Assembly: GCA_003233475.1 (NCBI GenBank)
Contig: QILU01000024.1
Location: 1 to 5,089, forward strand
Source of the DNA: Ahrensia sp.
GTDB taxonomy: Bacteria > Pseudomonadota > Alphaproteobacteria > Rhizobiales > Rhizobiaceae
DNA: 5,089 nt
Direction: 5' to 3'
The translations under genes were made by a program, and so were the position numbers. Below the pieces are notes generated by a model, which did no database searches, was not told the origin of the DNA, and saw only the letters and a list, made by a program, of their open reading frames with translations. Positions 1 to 5,089 of this stretch are shown piece after piece; positions within the stretch are counted from its first letter, which is position 1; each line of letters starts with the position of its first letter.

Positions 1-335
1 TGAATAAATCGAGTAAATTTTCCTTATCAGATCTTGAGGCAATCATTGCCGAACGGGCCGGCAGCGATGATCCGTCATCCTGGACCGCAAAGTTGGTCAG
101 CCAGGGTTTGAACAAGGCAGCGGAGAAGCTTGGGGAAGAGGCGGTGGAAACGGTGGTGGCTGCGGTCGGGCGCGACGTTGACGGACTGCGTGATGAGACC
201 GCGGATCTGCTCTATCACCTGTTGGTCGTTCTGCACATGAAGGGTGTTAGTGTTGACGATGTGATGGGGGAATTGGAACGGCGCACGGCTCAATCCGGGT
301 TAAGCGAAAAAGCCTCCCGACCTTTGACGGATTAG
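1..335 (+). CDS. hisE: Phosphoribosyl-ATP pyrophosphatase (HisE), start codon cut by the window edge
   Basis: HisE hydrolyses phosphoribosyl-ATP to phosphoribosyl-AMP and pyrophosphate, the second step of histidine synthesis in the cytoplasm. The reading frame runs from base 3, and bases 1-2 (tg) are most likely the last two bases of an ATG, GTG or TTG start. That gives 111 residues beginning [13 protein letters not shown], close to the usual size of a stand-alone HisE. Visible marks are SWTAKL (27-32), KLGEEAVET (43-51) and DETADLLYH (65-73). Together the last two give the EExxE...ExxD metal-binding pattern of the all-alpha MazG/HisE fold (E46, E47, E50, E66, D69). A TTG at 93 would remove the conserved SWT segment, so it is not the start. 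The stop is TAG at 333-335. The gene sits 15 bases before coaA on the same strand and is probably the last histidine gene of its operon. Identity is firm; only the first codon is inferred. Confidence 0.96.
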   Translation, partial: NKSSKFSLSDLEAIIAERAGSDDPSSWTAKLVSQGLNKAAEKLGEEAVETVVAAVGRDVDGLRDETADLLYHLLVVLHMKGVSVDDVMGELERRTAQSGLSEKASRPLTD

Positions 336-350
336 GTGCAGGGCTAAACC

Positions 351-1310
351 ATGACCCCAAATAACAACAAATCAGATCAACCCGACCCGTATCTGGAATT
401 TGGCGTGGATGAATGGTCCACTTTTCGCGCTGATACACCCCTCACCTTGAGCGAAGAAGAGGTAACCCGCCTGCGTGCATTGGGGGATCAGATTGCCCTC
501 GATGAGGTGAGGCGAATTTATCTTTCTTTGTCTCGCCTGTTGGCGTCCCATGTGGAATCCACCATCGGTTTGTTTAAGCAGCGCAGCCGGTTTCTTGATT
601 TACATGGGCAGAAGACCCCGTTTGTAATTGGCATTGCCGGGTCCGTGGCCGTGGGCAAATCCACCACCGCGCGTATTTTGCGCGAATTGCTGACCCGTTG
701 GCCGGCCAGCCCTAAAGTTGATCTGGTTACCACCGATGGATTTTTGCTTTCCAACGATGAATTGCGCAAACAGGATTTGATGGATCGTAAGGGATTTCCC
801 GAAAGTTTTGACCGCCGGGCGATATTGAAATTTTTGTCCCGCATTAAAGCCGGGCACCGTCATGTGAAGGCACCAGTTTATTCCCATTTGATTTATGATG
901 TTATTCCTGATGAATTTGTCACGATTGACCAGCCGGACATTCTTATATTTGAGGGCATCAATGTTTTGCAGGTGAGTGAATTGCCCGATGACGGAAATTC
1001 GGTTCCTTTCGTATCGGACTATTTTGACTTTTCCATTTATATTGATGCGGACGAGAATGTAATTGAACGCTGGTATGTGGATCGTTTTATGCAGTTGCGG
1101 GATACGGCTTTTCGCGACCCTCAGTCGTTTTTTCATAAATACAGTGAAATCTCAAAAACCGAAGCCCGCGATATTGCGGTGGATCTTTGGACGCGAATTA
1201 ATCTTGCCAATTTGCACCAGAACATTCTGCCCACTCGCAAGCGCGCTGATCTGGTTTTGCACAAGGGTGAAGACCATTCGGTTGATAAGGTAAGTTTAAG
1301 GCGGCTTTAA
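351..1310 (+). CDS. coaA: Type I pantothenate kinase (CoaA)
   Basis: CoaA phosphorylates pantothenate with ATP to 4'-phosphopantothenate, the first committed step of coenzyme A synthesis, in the cytoplasm. The protein has 319 residues, against about 316 for the E. coli enzyme, and the two align with an offset of about two residues. The Walker A loop is GSVAVGKS (97-104). TTDGF (127-131) holds the catalytic aspartate D129. YSHLIYD (177-183), FEGINVLQ (200-207), RWYVDRF (240-246) and [14 protein letters not shown] (283-296) are the conserved ATP- and pantothenate-site segments, with N284 equivalent to E. coli N282. The ATG at 351 is preceded by a modest AGGG Shine-Dalgarno seven bases away. The first 15 or so residues are polar and probably disordered. 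It follows hisE by 15 bases, which suggests co-transcription. Its TAA ends one base before the convergent ptsH stop. No frameshift or missing key residue is seen. Confidence 0.97.
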   Translation: MTPNNNKSDQPDPYLEFGVDEWSTFRADTPLTLSEEEVTRLRALGDQIALDEVRRIYLSLSRLLASHVESTIGLFKQRSRFLDLHGQKTPFVIGIAGSVAVGKSTTARILRELLTRWPASPKVDLVTTDGFLLSNDELRKQDLMDRKGFPESFDRRAILKFLSRIKAGHRHVKAPVYSHLIYDVIPDEFVTIDQPDILIFEGINVLQVSELPDDGNSVPFVSDYFDFSIYIDADENVIERWYVDRFMQLRDTAFRDPQSFFHKYSEISKTEARDIAVDLWTRINLANLHQNILPTRKRADLVLHKGEDHSVDKVSLRRL

Positions 1311-1311
1311 T
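1311..1311. other. Convergent coaA/ptsH junction without a terminator
   Basis: The coaA stop (1308-1310) and the ptsH stop (1312-1314, opposite strand) are separated by a single base, so there is no room for a terminator between the genes. I looked for a GC-rich hairpin followed by a T-run on either strand around 1290-1340. The best candidate is the weak, mismatched TTTAAG/CTTTAA pairing at 1294-1310, which is not a credible intrinsic terminator. Transcripts from the two operons probably overlap at their 3' ends unless Rho or RNA processing intervenes; that last point is inference. Confidence 0.6.
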
Positions 1312-1599
1312 TTAGCATTCTTCCCCGAATCTGTCGGCAATCAGTTTTTCCAGCGCCTCTAATGCGAGGGAACTTTGTGGCCCCTTGGCACTGATGTTGA
1401 TTGTGCATCCCTTTGAGGCGGCCAGCATCATCAACCCCATTATGGAAGTTCCTCCGACCTTATTACCGTCTTTTTCGACAATGATTTCAGCATTGAATGT
1501 TTCGGTTAATTTGACAAACTTTGCCGACGCGCGGGCATGTAAACCGCGTTCGTTCACGATTTCAATTGACCTGGGGCCAATTGTTTTTGAACCACTCAT
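1312..1599 (-). CDS. ptsH: HPr phosphocarrier protein of a regulatory PTS
   Basis: HPr takes a phosphoryl group from enzyme I on a histidine and passes it to EIIA proteins in the cytoplasm. The protein has 95 residues; typical HPr has 85-95. RGLHARASAKFVK (18-30) contains the active-site H21, equivalent to His15 of classical HPr. GGTSIMGLMMLAAS (49-62) contains S52, equivalent to Ser46, the residue targeted by HPr kinase. Both regulatory sites are therefore present, which fits the hprK gene two genes upstream. The ATG (1597-1599) overlaps the EIIA stop in an ATGA, with a GAGGG Shine-Dalgarno just upstream, so translation is probably coupled. It is the last gene of the minus-strand cluster. 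With no EIIB or EIIC nearby, it more likely serves regulation (NPr-like) than sugar uptake. The short C-terminal tail ends in a cysteine. The symbol is by family; ptsO or npr is used for some relatives. Confidence 0.95.
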   Translation of the reverse strand: MSGSKTIGPRSIEIVNERGLHARASAKFVKLTETFNAEIIVEKDGNKVGGTSIMGLMMLAASKGCTINISAKGPQSSLALEALEKLIADRFGEEC

Positions 1600-1612
1600 T
1601 TGCCCTCAAGCA
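1596..1612 (-). promoter_or_regulatory. ATGA stop/start overlap with Shine-Dalgarno for ptsH
   Basis: On the minus strand the EIIA stop TGA (1596-1598) and the ptsH start ATG (1597-1599) share bases as ATGA. A GAGGG motif lies about four bases upstream, inside the EIIA 3' end. This arrangement normally gives translational coupling, so EIIA and HPr would be made in linked amounts. Confidence 0.8.
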
Positions 1613-1997
1613 CCTGGCTGGCAATATTGATATAACGCTTTCCCGCCTCCAGTGCTTTTTCCAATGCTGTGTTCAGATCGGAATCAGCACGAACACTGGC
1701 CAGTTTTATCAACATCGGCAGGTTTACTCCGGCCACCACTTCTATCAACCCCGGCTCCATAACGGAGATGGACAGATTGGAGGGGGTGCCGCCAAACATA
1801 TCTGTGAGAATAATAGCGCCGGAGCCGGTGTTTACCTTGGCAACACTGTCCAGAATATCCCGCCGTCGCTGCTCCATATCGTCATCCGGGCCAATGGAAA
1901 CAGTTTCCATTTGTTCCTGTGCCCCAACCACGTGTTCCAACGCGAGTTGAAATTCTTTAGCAAGGGAGCCGTGGGTGACGAGGACAAGTCCAATCAT
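1596..1997 (-). CDS. manX: PTS EIIA component, mannose family (ManX/EIIA-Man type)
   Basis: This is a single-domain EIIA protein of the mannose/sorbose family, a cytoplasmic phosphoryl acceptor from HPr. It has 133 residues, the size of an isolated EIIA-Man domain. VTHG (7-10) carries the phosphorylated H9, equivalent to H10 of E. coli EIIA-Man. LTDMFGGTPSN (64-74) holds D66, equivalent to the active-site D67, and the family glycine-rich turn. VVAGVNLPML (87-96) is also typical. No EIIB, EIIC or EIID partner is in the window, which in Alphaproteobacteria usually marks a regulatory rather than transport PTS. The ATG at 1995-1997 is the only usable start, because an in-frame TAA lies seven codons upstream. 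No good Shine-Dalgarno is visible before it. A 92-base gap separates it from hprK. The symbol is by family only; the true target of the phosphoryl group is unknown. Confidence 0.93.
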   Translation of the reverse strand: MIGLVLVTHGSLAKEFQLALEHVVGAQEQMETVSIGPDDDMEQRRRDILDSVAKVNTGSGAIILTDMFGGTPSNLSISVMEPGLIEVVAGVNLPMLIKLASVRADSDLNTALEKALEAGKRYINIASQVLEGK

Positions 1998-2089
1998 CGT
2001 ATGTCTGACGCTTTGTTAACACAGGGTAATCAAACGGCATATTTACACGACAGGGCGTACTTGCAAGCAGTTTTTATAATCCTTTTATC
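1998..2089 (-). other. Intergenic gap between hprK and the EIIA gene, possible internal promoter
   Basis: This is the only sizeable non-coding stretch on the minus strand. It is AT-rich near hprK. Read on the minus strand it contains a TTGCAA (2066-2061) that resembles an alphaproteobacterial -35 (CTTG), followed after 15 bases by TAAATA (2045-2040). That -10 matches the consensus at only three of six positions, so the promoter is weakly supported. A TATAAA-like string near the hprK stop has no matching -35. There is no hairpin plus T-run, so no intrinsic terminator after hprK. A 14-base imperfect palindrome near the EIIA start is listed separately. Confidence 0.3.
2011..2024. promoter_or_regulatory. 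14-base imperfect palindrome upstream of the EIIA start (possible operator)
   Basis: The sequence CTTTGTTAACACAG pairs with itself at six of seven positions around a perfect TGTTAACA core. It ends 13 bases before the EIIA start codon. A palindrome this good would occur by chance about 0.1 times in a gap of this length, so it is suggestive only. It could be an operator or a small hairpin at the ribosome-binding region. I do not recognise it as the site of a particular regulator. Confidence 0.25.
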
Positions 2090-2569
2090 CTATTGGCCCG
2101 CGCTTTCCGTTTCATGTTTCGACTTAATAAGTAATTGGATGCGGGCGGCGACAAGTTCTGCCGCCATATTCGGATTGTTTTCCGGCACACAAATGACAGG
2201 CAGTGCAGGAGAATTCTTATCCAAGTGCGCGGTATTTCTATCCGGCAGGCGGTTTAATCTTTCTTCTTCCACCAGATCCACAATCAGATCCAGTCGGGCT
2301 GCATCCTCATTGGAAATTTTCTGTATACCCCCGAAGCGTCGTTCAGCCTTGCCTTTTATCGGTGGGGGAACCCGGGCAATTATTGCATTCGGGCGGGGAT
2401 CAATTGTTACCCGGTCGTCGCTTACCCATTTGGCAAAGCCATGGGTATTTTCCCAGTTTTCTATCAACATATGAGCCAACCGGCTTTTGCCGCTTCCCGA
2501 TGCGCCCCTGATAAGAACGCCATTGTTTCCAAGAATTATGCAGCAGGCATGGATGGAGTTTTGGTTCAC
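2090..2569 (-). CDS. hprK: HPr kinase/phosphorylase, short alphaproteobacterial form
   Basis: HprK phosphorylates HPr on its regulatory serine and removes that phosphate, tying PTS state to metabolism. The protein has 159 residues and consists only of the C-terminal kinase domain; Firmicute enzymes have about 310. The short form is usual in Alphaproteobacteria, so this is not a truncation. GVLIRGASGSGKSRLA (17-32) is the P-loop with K28. VSDDRV (49-54) supplies the acidic pair D51/D52. The HprK signature, normally close to E-x-R-G-x-G-I, appears as ERRFGGI (76-82), with phenylalanine where the first glycine is expected. The start is GTG at 2567-2569, the first start after an in-frame stop (TGA of chvG, four codons upstream) and the only one before the P-loop. 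A weak GAG lies upstream. It follows chvG by 12 bases, so co-transcription is likely. Family assignment is firm; the effect of the signature change on activity is unknown. Confidence 0.92.
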   Translation of the reverse strand: MNQNSIHACCIILGNNGVLIRGASGSGKSRLAHMLIENWENTHGFAKWVSDDRVTIDPRPNAIIARVPPPIKGKAERRFGGIQKISNEDAARLDLIVDLVEEERLNRLPDRNTAHLDKNSPALPVICVPENNPNMAAELVAARIQLLIKSKHETESAGQ

Positions 2570-2581
2570 CTTCGGCTCGTT

Positions 2582-4480
2582 TCACGCCATAAGAGGAATG
2601 GCAATAGTGAACCGGGCACCGGCGTTGTGTTCTTTATTAAATACATTTCCGGCGGTAATCGTGCCTCCATGGGCTTCTACAATCTGGCGTGTGATCGAAA
2701 GCCCAAGCCCGGAATTTTGCCCGAAATCTTCTTCAACCGGGCGATCGGTGTAGAATCGTTCAAAAATTTGTTCGGTATTTTCAGCCGGGATTCCCGGCCC
2801 GTTATCGGTGACCGTAATGACCGCCAAGTGTCCTCGCCGGGAAAGATGAAGATCAATCTGGCCGTTTTCTTTTGGCACAAATGAACGGGCGTTTTCAATC
2901 AGGTTTGCCATAACCTGTCCGAGCCGATCCTGGTGGCCGGTAACCAGCCACCTGGGTTCAGTTTTTGACTGGGATTTATTACCGCGTTGTTTGTCGATTG
3001 TTAGGGTAATTTTCGGCATTGTGCCGGGAGCATTGTCCCCCATGTTGGAATAGGTTTCAAAGAACCCTTGTAGCAACCCGGCCAGATCAACGGCCTCGGA
3101 ATCCTCCCGTGCCAATTCCGCATCAAGGCGGGAGGCGTCCGATATATCGGAAATCAGCCTGTCCAGACGCCGCACATCATGTTCGATGATATTGAGCAGC
3201 TTTTTTTGTTGTTCCGGATGTTTGGCAAGCGGCAGGGTTTCCACCGCGCTTCGCAGGGAAGTTAGGGGGTTTTTCAATTCATGACTCACATCAGCTGCAA
3301 AGCTTTCGATCGCGTCCATTCGGGCATAAAGTGATTGAGTCATGGTGCGCAGGGATGTGGACAAATGCCCGATTTCATCCCTGCGGTCAGAAAAGTCAGG
3401 GATTTGCTCCCGGCTGTTTACCCCCCTTGTCACCCGTTCGGCTGCCGCAGAAAGACGCCGCAACGGGCTGGCAATTGTCGAGGCCAGCAATATGGACAGC
3501 AATGCCGCCACCGCCGCCGCCACGGCGAAGGTTCGAAGAATTGCTGTGCGCTCCTTGGAAATGATTTTATCAATATCGCCGGCTTCTGTTGATAACAGCA
3601 ATACCCCCAACACGGCCCTGAATCGTTGAACAGGGATTGCAACGGAAACAATGGTTTCACCCTTTGCGGTGCGCCGTGTTTTGCTTCCCGGCCCGCCGGT
3701 AAGTGCGATTACAACCTCACTGTAGGCGGTGCCGTTTCCGCCGGGAGATTCTTCATAAAGCGGCAGGTCACTTTGCCAGAACCAGTTGCGGAATTGCAGC
3801 CAGTATTTTTCGAATAACCCCCTTTCCTTAATGTTCACCGGAGGAAGGTCGTAGCGCAAAATTTGTCCACGGGAATAAAGCCGGTCTGAATCAAGGATGA
3901 TCAAACCATCCCGGTCATATATCCGGGCTCTTGTGCGGGTGGGGGAAATGAGGCGGCGCAATATGGGAGCCACTTCTTCAGGGTTGATTGGAAAATCCAA
4001 ATTCTCCGTTTCACTCACCATCGGGTAGGTGCTTTCTCCCGCCTGTAATTCCAACAGCCTGTCCGGGTCAATGATAATGGAATCAATATCCACTGTGGCC
4101 TGTGCGGAAATCGCGGCTGCGATTATTTCCCCTTGTGTCAACAGACTTTCTTCCCGCGCTTCAATCAGGCTGTCCCGGAACTGGTTGAGAAACATTATTC
4201 CGGTAAGCAGTATGAACAGGGCCGCCAGATTCAGAAAAATAATTCGTTGGGTTAAACTGGTGAATACGTAACGGCCAAAAAACCTGCTCATCAGTAGTTT
4301 CATTCGCTTCCAGCTGGATGGGCGAATGGGTTTGGGCCGTTTTGGTTTGTCGGGGCTGGTTGGAGCCTGGGCAGGTTTCGCCTCCGGTATATTCCGGGAT
4401 TTGGCCGAATCTGGCTTTGAGCCTTTTTCAACCCGGTCGAGCCGATCAATCTCATCAAGGGAATAAGGGGTGTCGCTCAC
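2582..4480 (-). CDS. chvG: Sensor histidine kinase ChvG (ExoS/BvrS family)
   Basis: Inner-membrane sensor kinase that phosphorylates ChvI. The family responds to acid and envelope stress and in rhizobia is held in check by periplasmic ExoR. The protein has 632 residues. A polar Lys/Pro/Ser-rich cytoplasmic tail (about 1-68) precedes TM1 (about 79-99, RIIFLNLAALFILLTGIMFL). A periplasmic sensor region (about 100-313) contains the conserved LLTQGEIIAAAI, SPTRTRARIYDRDG and LYSRGQILR blocks. TM2 is about 314-337 and includes an alanine-rich run, followed by HAMP (about 338-390, DEIG at 368-371). The dimerisation helix has SHELKNPLTSLR with the phosphorylated H400. The ATPase domain shows the N box NLIENAR (N530), DNGPGIP (559-565), the F box IFERFY (572-577) and GLGLS (591-595), so all catalytic boxes are intact. 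The start is GTG at 4478-4480, five bases after the chvI stop, with GAGGG nine bases before it. hprK follows after 12 bases. Confidence 0.95.
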   Translation of the reverse strand: MSDTPYSLDEIDRLDRVEKGSKPDSAKSRNIPEAKPAQAPTSPDKPKRPKPIRPSSWKRMKLLMSRFFGRYVFTSLTQRIIFLNLAALFILLTGIMFLNQFRDSLIEAREESLLTQGEIIAAAISAQATVDIDSIIIDPDRLLELQAGESTYPMVSETENLDFPINPEEVAPILRRLISPTRTRARIYDRDGLIILDSDRLYSRGQILRYDLPPVNIKERGLFEKYWLQFRNWFWQSDLPLYEESPGGNGTAYSEVVIALTGGPGSKTRRTAKGETIVSVAIPVQRFRAVLGVLLLSTEAGDIDKIISKERTAILRTFAVAAAVAALLSILLASTIASPLRRLSAAAERVTRGVNSREQIPDFSDRRDEIGHLSTSLRTMTQSLYARMDAIESFAADVSHELKNPLTSLRSAVETLPLAKHPEQQKKLLNIIEHDVRRLDRLISDISDASRLDAELAREDSEAVDLAGLLQGFFETYSNMGDNAPGTMPKITLTIDKQRGNKSQSKTEPRWLVTGHQDRLGQVMANLIENARSFVPKENGQIDLHLSRRGHLAVITVTDNGPGIPAENTEQIFERFYTDRPVEEDFGQNSGLGLSITRQIVEAHGGTITAGNVFNKEHNAGARFTIAIPLMA

Positions 4481-4494
4481 CGCATTTAGCCCTC
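4477..4494 (-). promoter_or_regulatory. chvI/chvG junction: shared ribosome binding site and two-codon ORF
   Basis: On the minus strand a GAGGG (4494-4490), inside the last chvI codons, is followed by the chvI stop TAA (4488-4486). Directly after that comes ATG CGG TGA (4485-4477), a complete start-stop ORF encoding Met-Arg. Its TGA overlaps the chvG GTG start (4480-4478) as GTGA. The Shine-Dalgarno is four bases from the ATG and nine from the GTG, so either could be used. The longer chvG frame from the GTG is supported by the extended protein; whether the tiny ORF is translated is unknown. Confidence 0.45.
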
Positions 4495-5089
4495 GCGAAA
4501 CCGGTAGCCCACCCCATAGAGGGTCTCGATCATGTCGAAATCATCATCGGTGGCTTTGAATTTTTTCCGCAATCGTTTGATATGGCTGTCAATGGTGCGG
4601 TCGTCCACATAGACTTGGTCGTCATAGGCGGCGTCCATCAGTGAATCCCGCGATTTAACAACCCCCGGGCGTTGCGCCAGGGCAAACAATATGAGGAATT
4701 CTGTCACGGTGAGGGTAACAGGCTTGCCTTTCCATTCACTGGTGTGGCGTTCCTGGTCCATGGCCAGATGGCCCCGCTCAAGAATATTGGAGCTGCCGGT
4801 CTCTCGCGTAACCCCTTCTGCCCGTGCGGCGGCGCGGCGCAAAACGGCTTTTACCCGCTCAACCAGAAGGCGTTGGGAAAATGGTTTCGTGATAAAATCA
4901 TCTGCCCCCATTTTAAGGCCGAACAATTCGTCAATTTCGTCGTCTTTTGAGGTTAGAAAAATCACCGGAAGATCAGATTTCTGGCGCAACCGACGCAGTA
5001 ATTCCATGCCGTCCATTCGCGGCATTTTAATATCAAATATTGCCAGATCAGGTCGTTTTAGTTGTAGTCCGTCCAACGCGGAGGCCCCG
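4486..5089 (-). CDS. chvI: Response regulator ChvI (OmpR family), 5' end outside the window
   Basis: DNA-binding response regulator partnered with ChvG. It controls envelope, exopolysaccharide and acid-response genes, and virulence or symbiosis genes in host-associated relatives. The frame is open to the right edge and the window holds its last 200 residues; about 35-40 N-terminal residues are missing compared with the usual 235-240. Numbering from the first visible residue (GASALDG), [13 protein letters not shown] (15-27) carries the phospho-acceptor D19. [20 protein letters not shown] (44-63) has the switch threonine T46, and ITKPFS (66-71) the conserved K68. A winged-helix output domain spans about 105-198, with [16 protein letters not shown] (162-177) as the recognition-helix region and [10 protein letters not shown] (188-197) as the wing. 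A TTG at 5076 is internal and cannot be the start, because the receiver domain clearly continues upstream. chvG starts five bases after the stop. No promoter is visible; it would lie beyond the window. Confidence 0.95.
   Translation of the reverse strand, partial: GASALDGLQLKRPDLAIFDIKMPRMDGMELLRRLRQKSDLPVIFLTSKDDEIDELFGLKMGADDFITKPFSQRLLVERVKAVLRRAAARAEGVTRETGSSNILERGHLAMDQERHTSEWKGKPVTLTVTEFLILFALAQRPGVVKSRDSLMDAAYDDQVYVDDRTIDSHIKRLRKKFKATDDDFDMIETLYGVGYRFREG

Noticed and set aside
600..1136. A 178-codon open frame on the minus strand inside coaA.
   Set aside because: It is antisense to an intact, strongly conserved CoaA; the translated product resembles no family and has no ribosome binding site I can identify.
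1294..1310. Possible hairpin TTTAAG/CTTTAA at the end of coaA as a terminator.
   Set aside because: The stem is short, AT-rich and mismatched, overlaps the stop codon, and is not followed by a T-run.
1957..2040. A 27-codon minus-strand ORF starting in the hprK-EIIA gap and ending inside the EIIA gene out of frame.
   Set aside because: No Shine-Dalgarno, no recognisable peptide features, and of a length expected by chance; a leader-peptide role cannot be supported.
2040..2066. Promoter TTGCAA-N15-TAAATA for the EIIA gene as a stand-alone call.
   Set aside because: The spacer is short and the -10 matches only three of six positions, so it is mentioned only as a weak possibility in the gap entry.
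1521..2474. A 317-codon open frame on the plus strand running opposite ptsH, EIIA, the gap and hprK.
   Set aside because: It lies antisense to three genes with clear family motifs, its predicted protein shows no recognisable domain, and long antisense frames are expected from codon bias in the true genes.
2090..2569. HprK at 159 residues as a truncated pseudogene.
   Set aside because: The short kinase-domain-only form is normal in Alphaproteobacteria, and the P-loop, acidic pair and reading frame are intact.
3506..3530. GCC/GCN-rich low-complexity run that looks like a triplet repeat.
   Set aside because: It encodes the alanine-rich second transmembrane helix of ChvG and is explained by protein composition; it is not a regular tandem repeat.

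Overview
The window is an ordinary piece of an alphaproteobacterial chromosome, and every gene in it belongs to a well-known family. Two signs point to Alphaproteobacteria: an HPr kinase reduced to its C-terminal kinase domain, and the order chvI-chvG-hprK-EIIA(Man)-HPr on one strand. A lower rank cannot be assigned from the sequence alone. Base composition looks even, with no insertion sequence, tRNA, rRNA, CRISPR array or sign of recent transfer. I found no undescribed biological system. The leads worth checking are small and concern regulation or motifs.

Left part, plus strand (1-1310): the end of what is probably a histidine operon. hisE (phosphoribosyl-ATP pyrophosphatase) lacks only the first base of its start codon. 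Fifteen bases later comes coaA (type I pantothenate kinase), probably co-transcribed with hisE.

Right part, minus strand, in transcription order from the right edge (5089 to 1312): chvI (response regulator, 5' end cut by the window edge), chvG (membrane histidine kinase), hprK (short HPr kinase/phosphorylase), a 92-base gap, a mannose-family EIIA gene, and ptsH (HPr). Spacing is 5 bases (chvI-chvG), 12 bases (chvG-hprK), 92 bases (hprK-EIIA) and a 4-base ATGA overlap (EIIA-ptsH). The ptsH and coaA stop codons converge with one base between them.

Working together: ChvG/ChvI is the envelope and acid-stress two-component system of Alphaproteobacteria. HprK, EIIA and HPr form a regulatory phosphotransferase branch with no sugar permease (no EIIB or EIIC in the window). 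HPr carries both its EI-dependent histidine (H21) and the regulatory serine (S52) that HprK would modify, so the cluster joins envelope sensing to metabolic sensing. EI itself is not in the window and must be encoded elsewhere.
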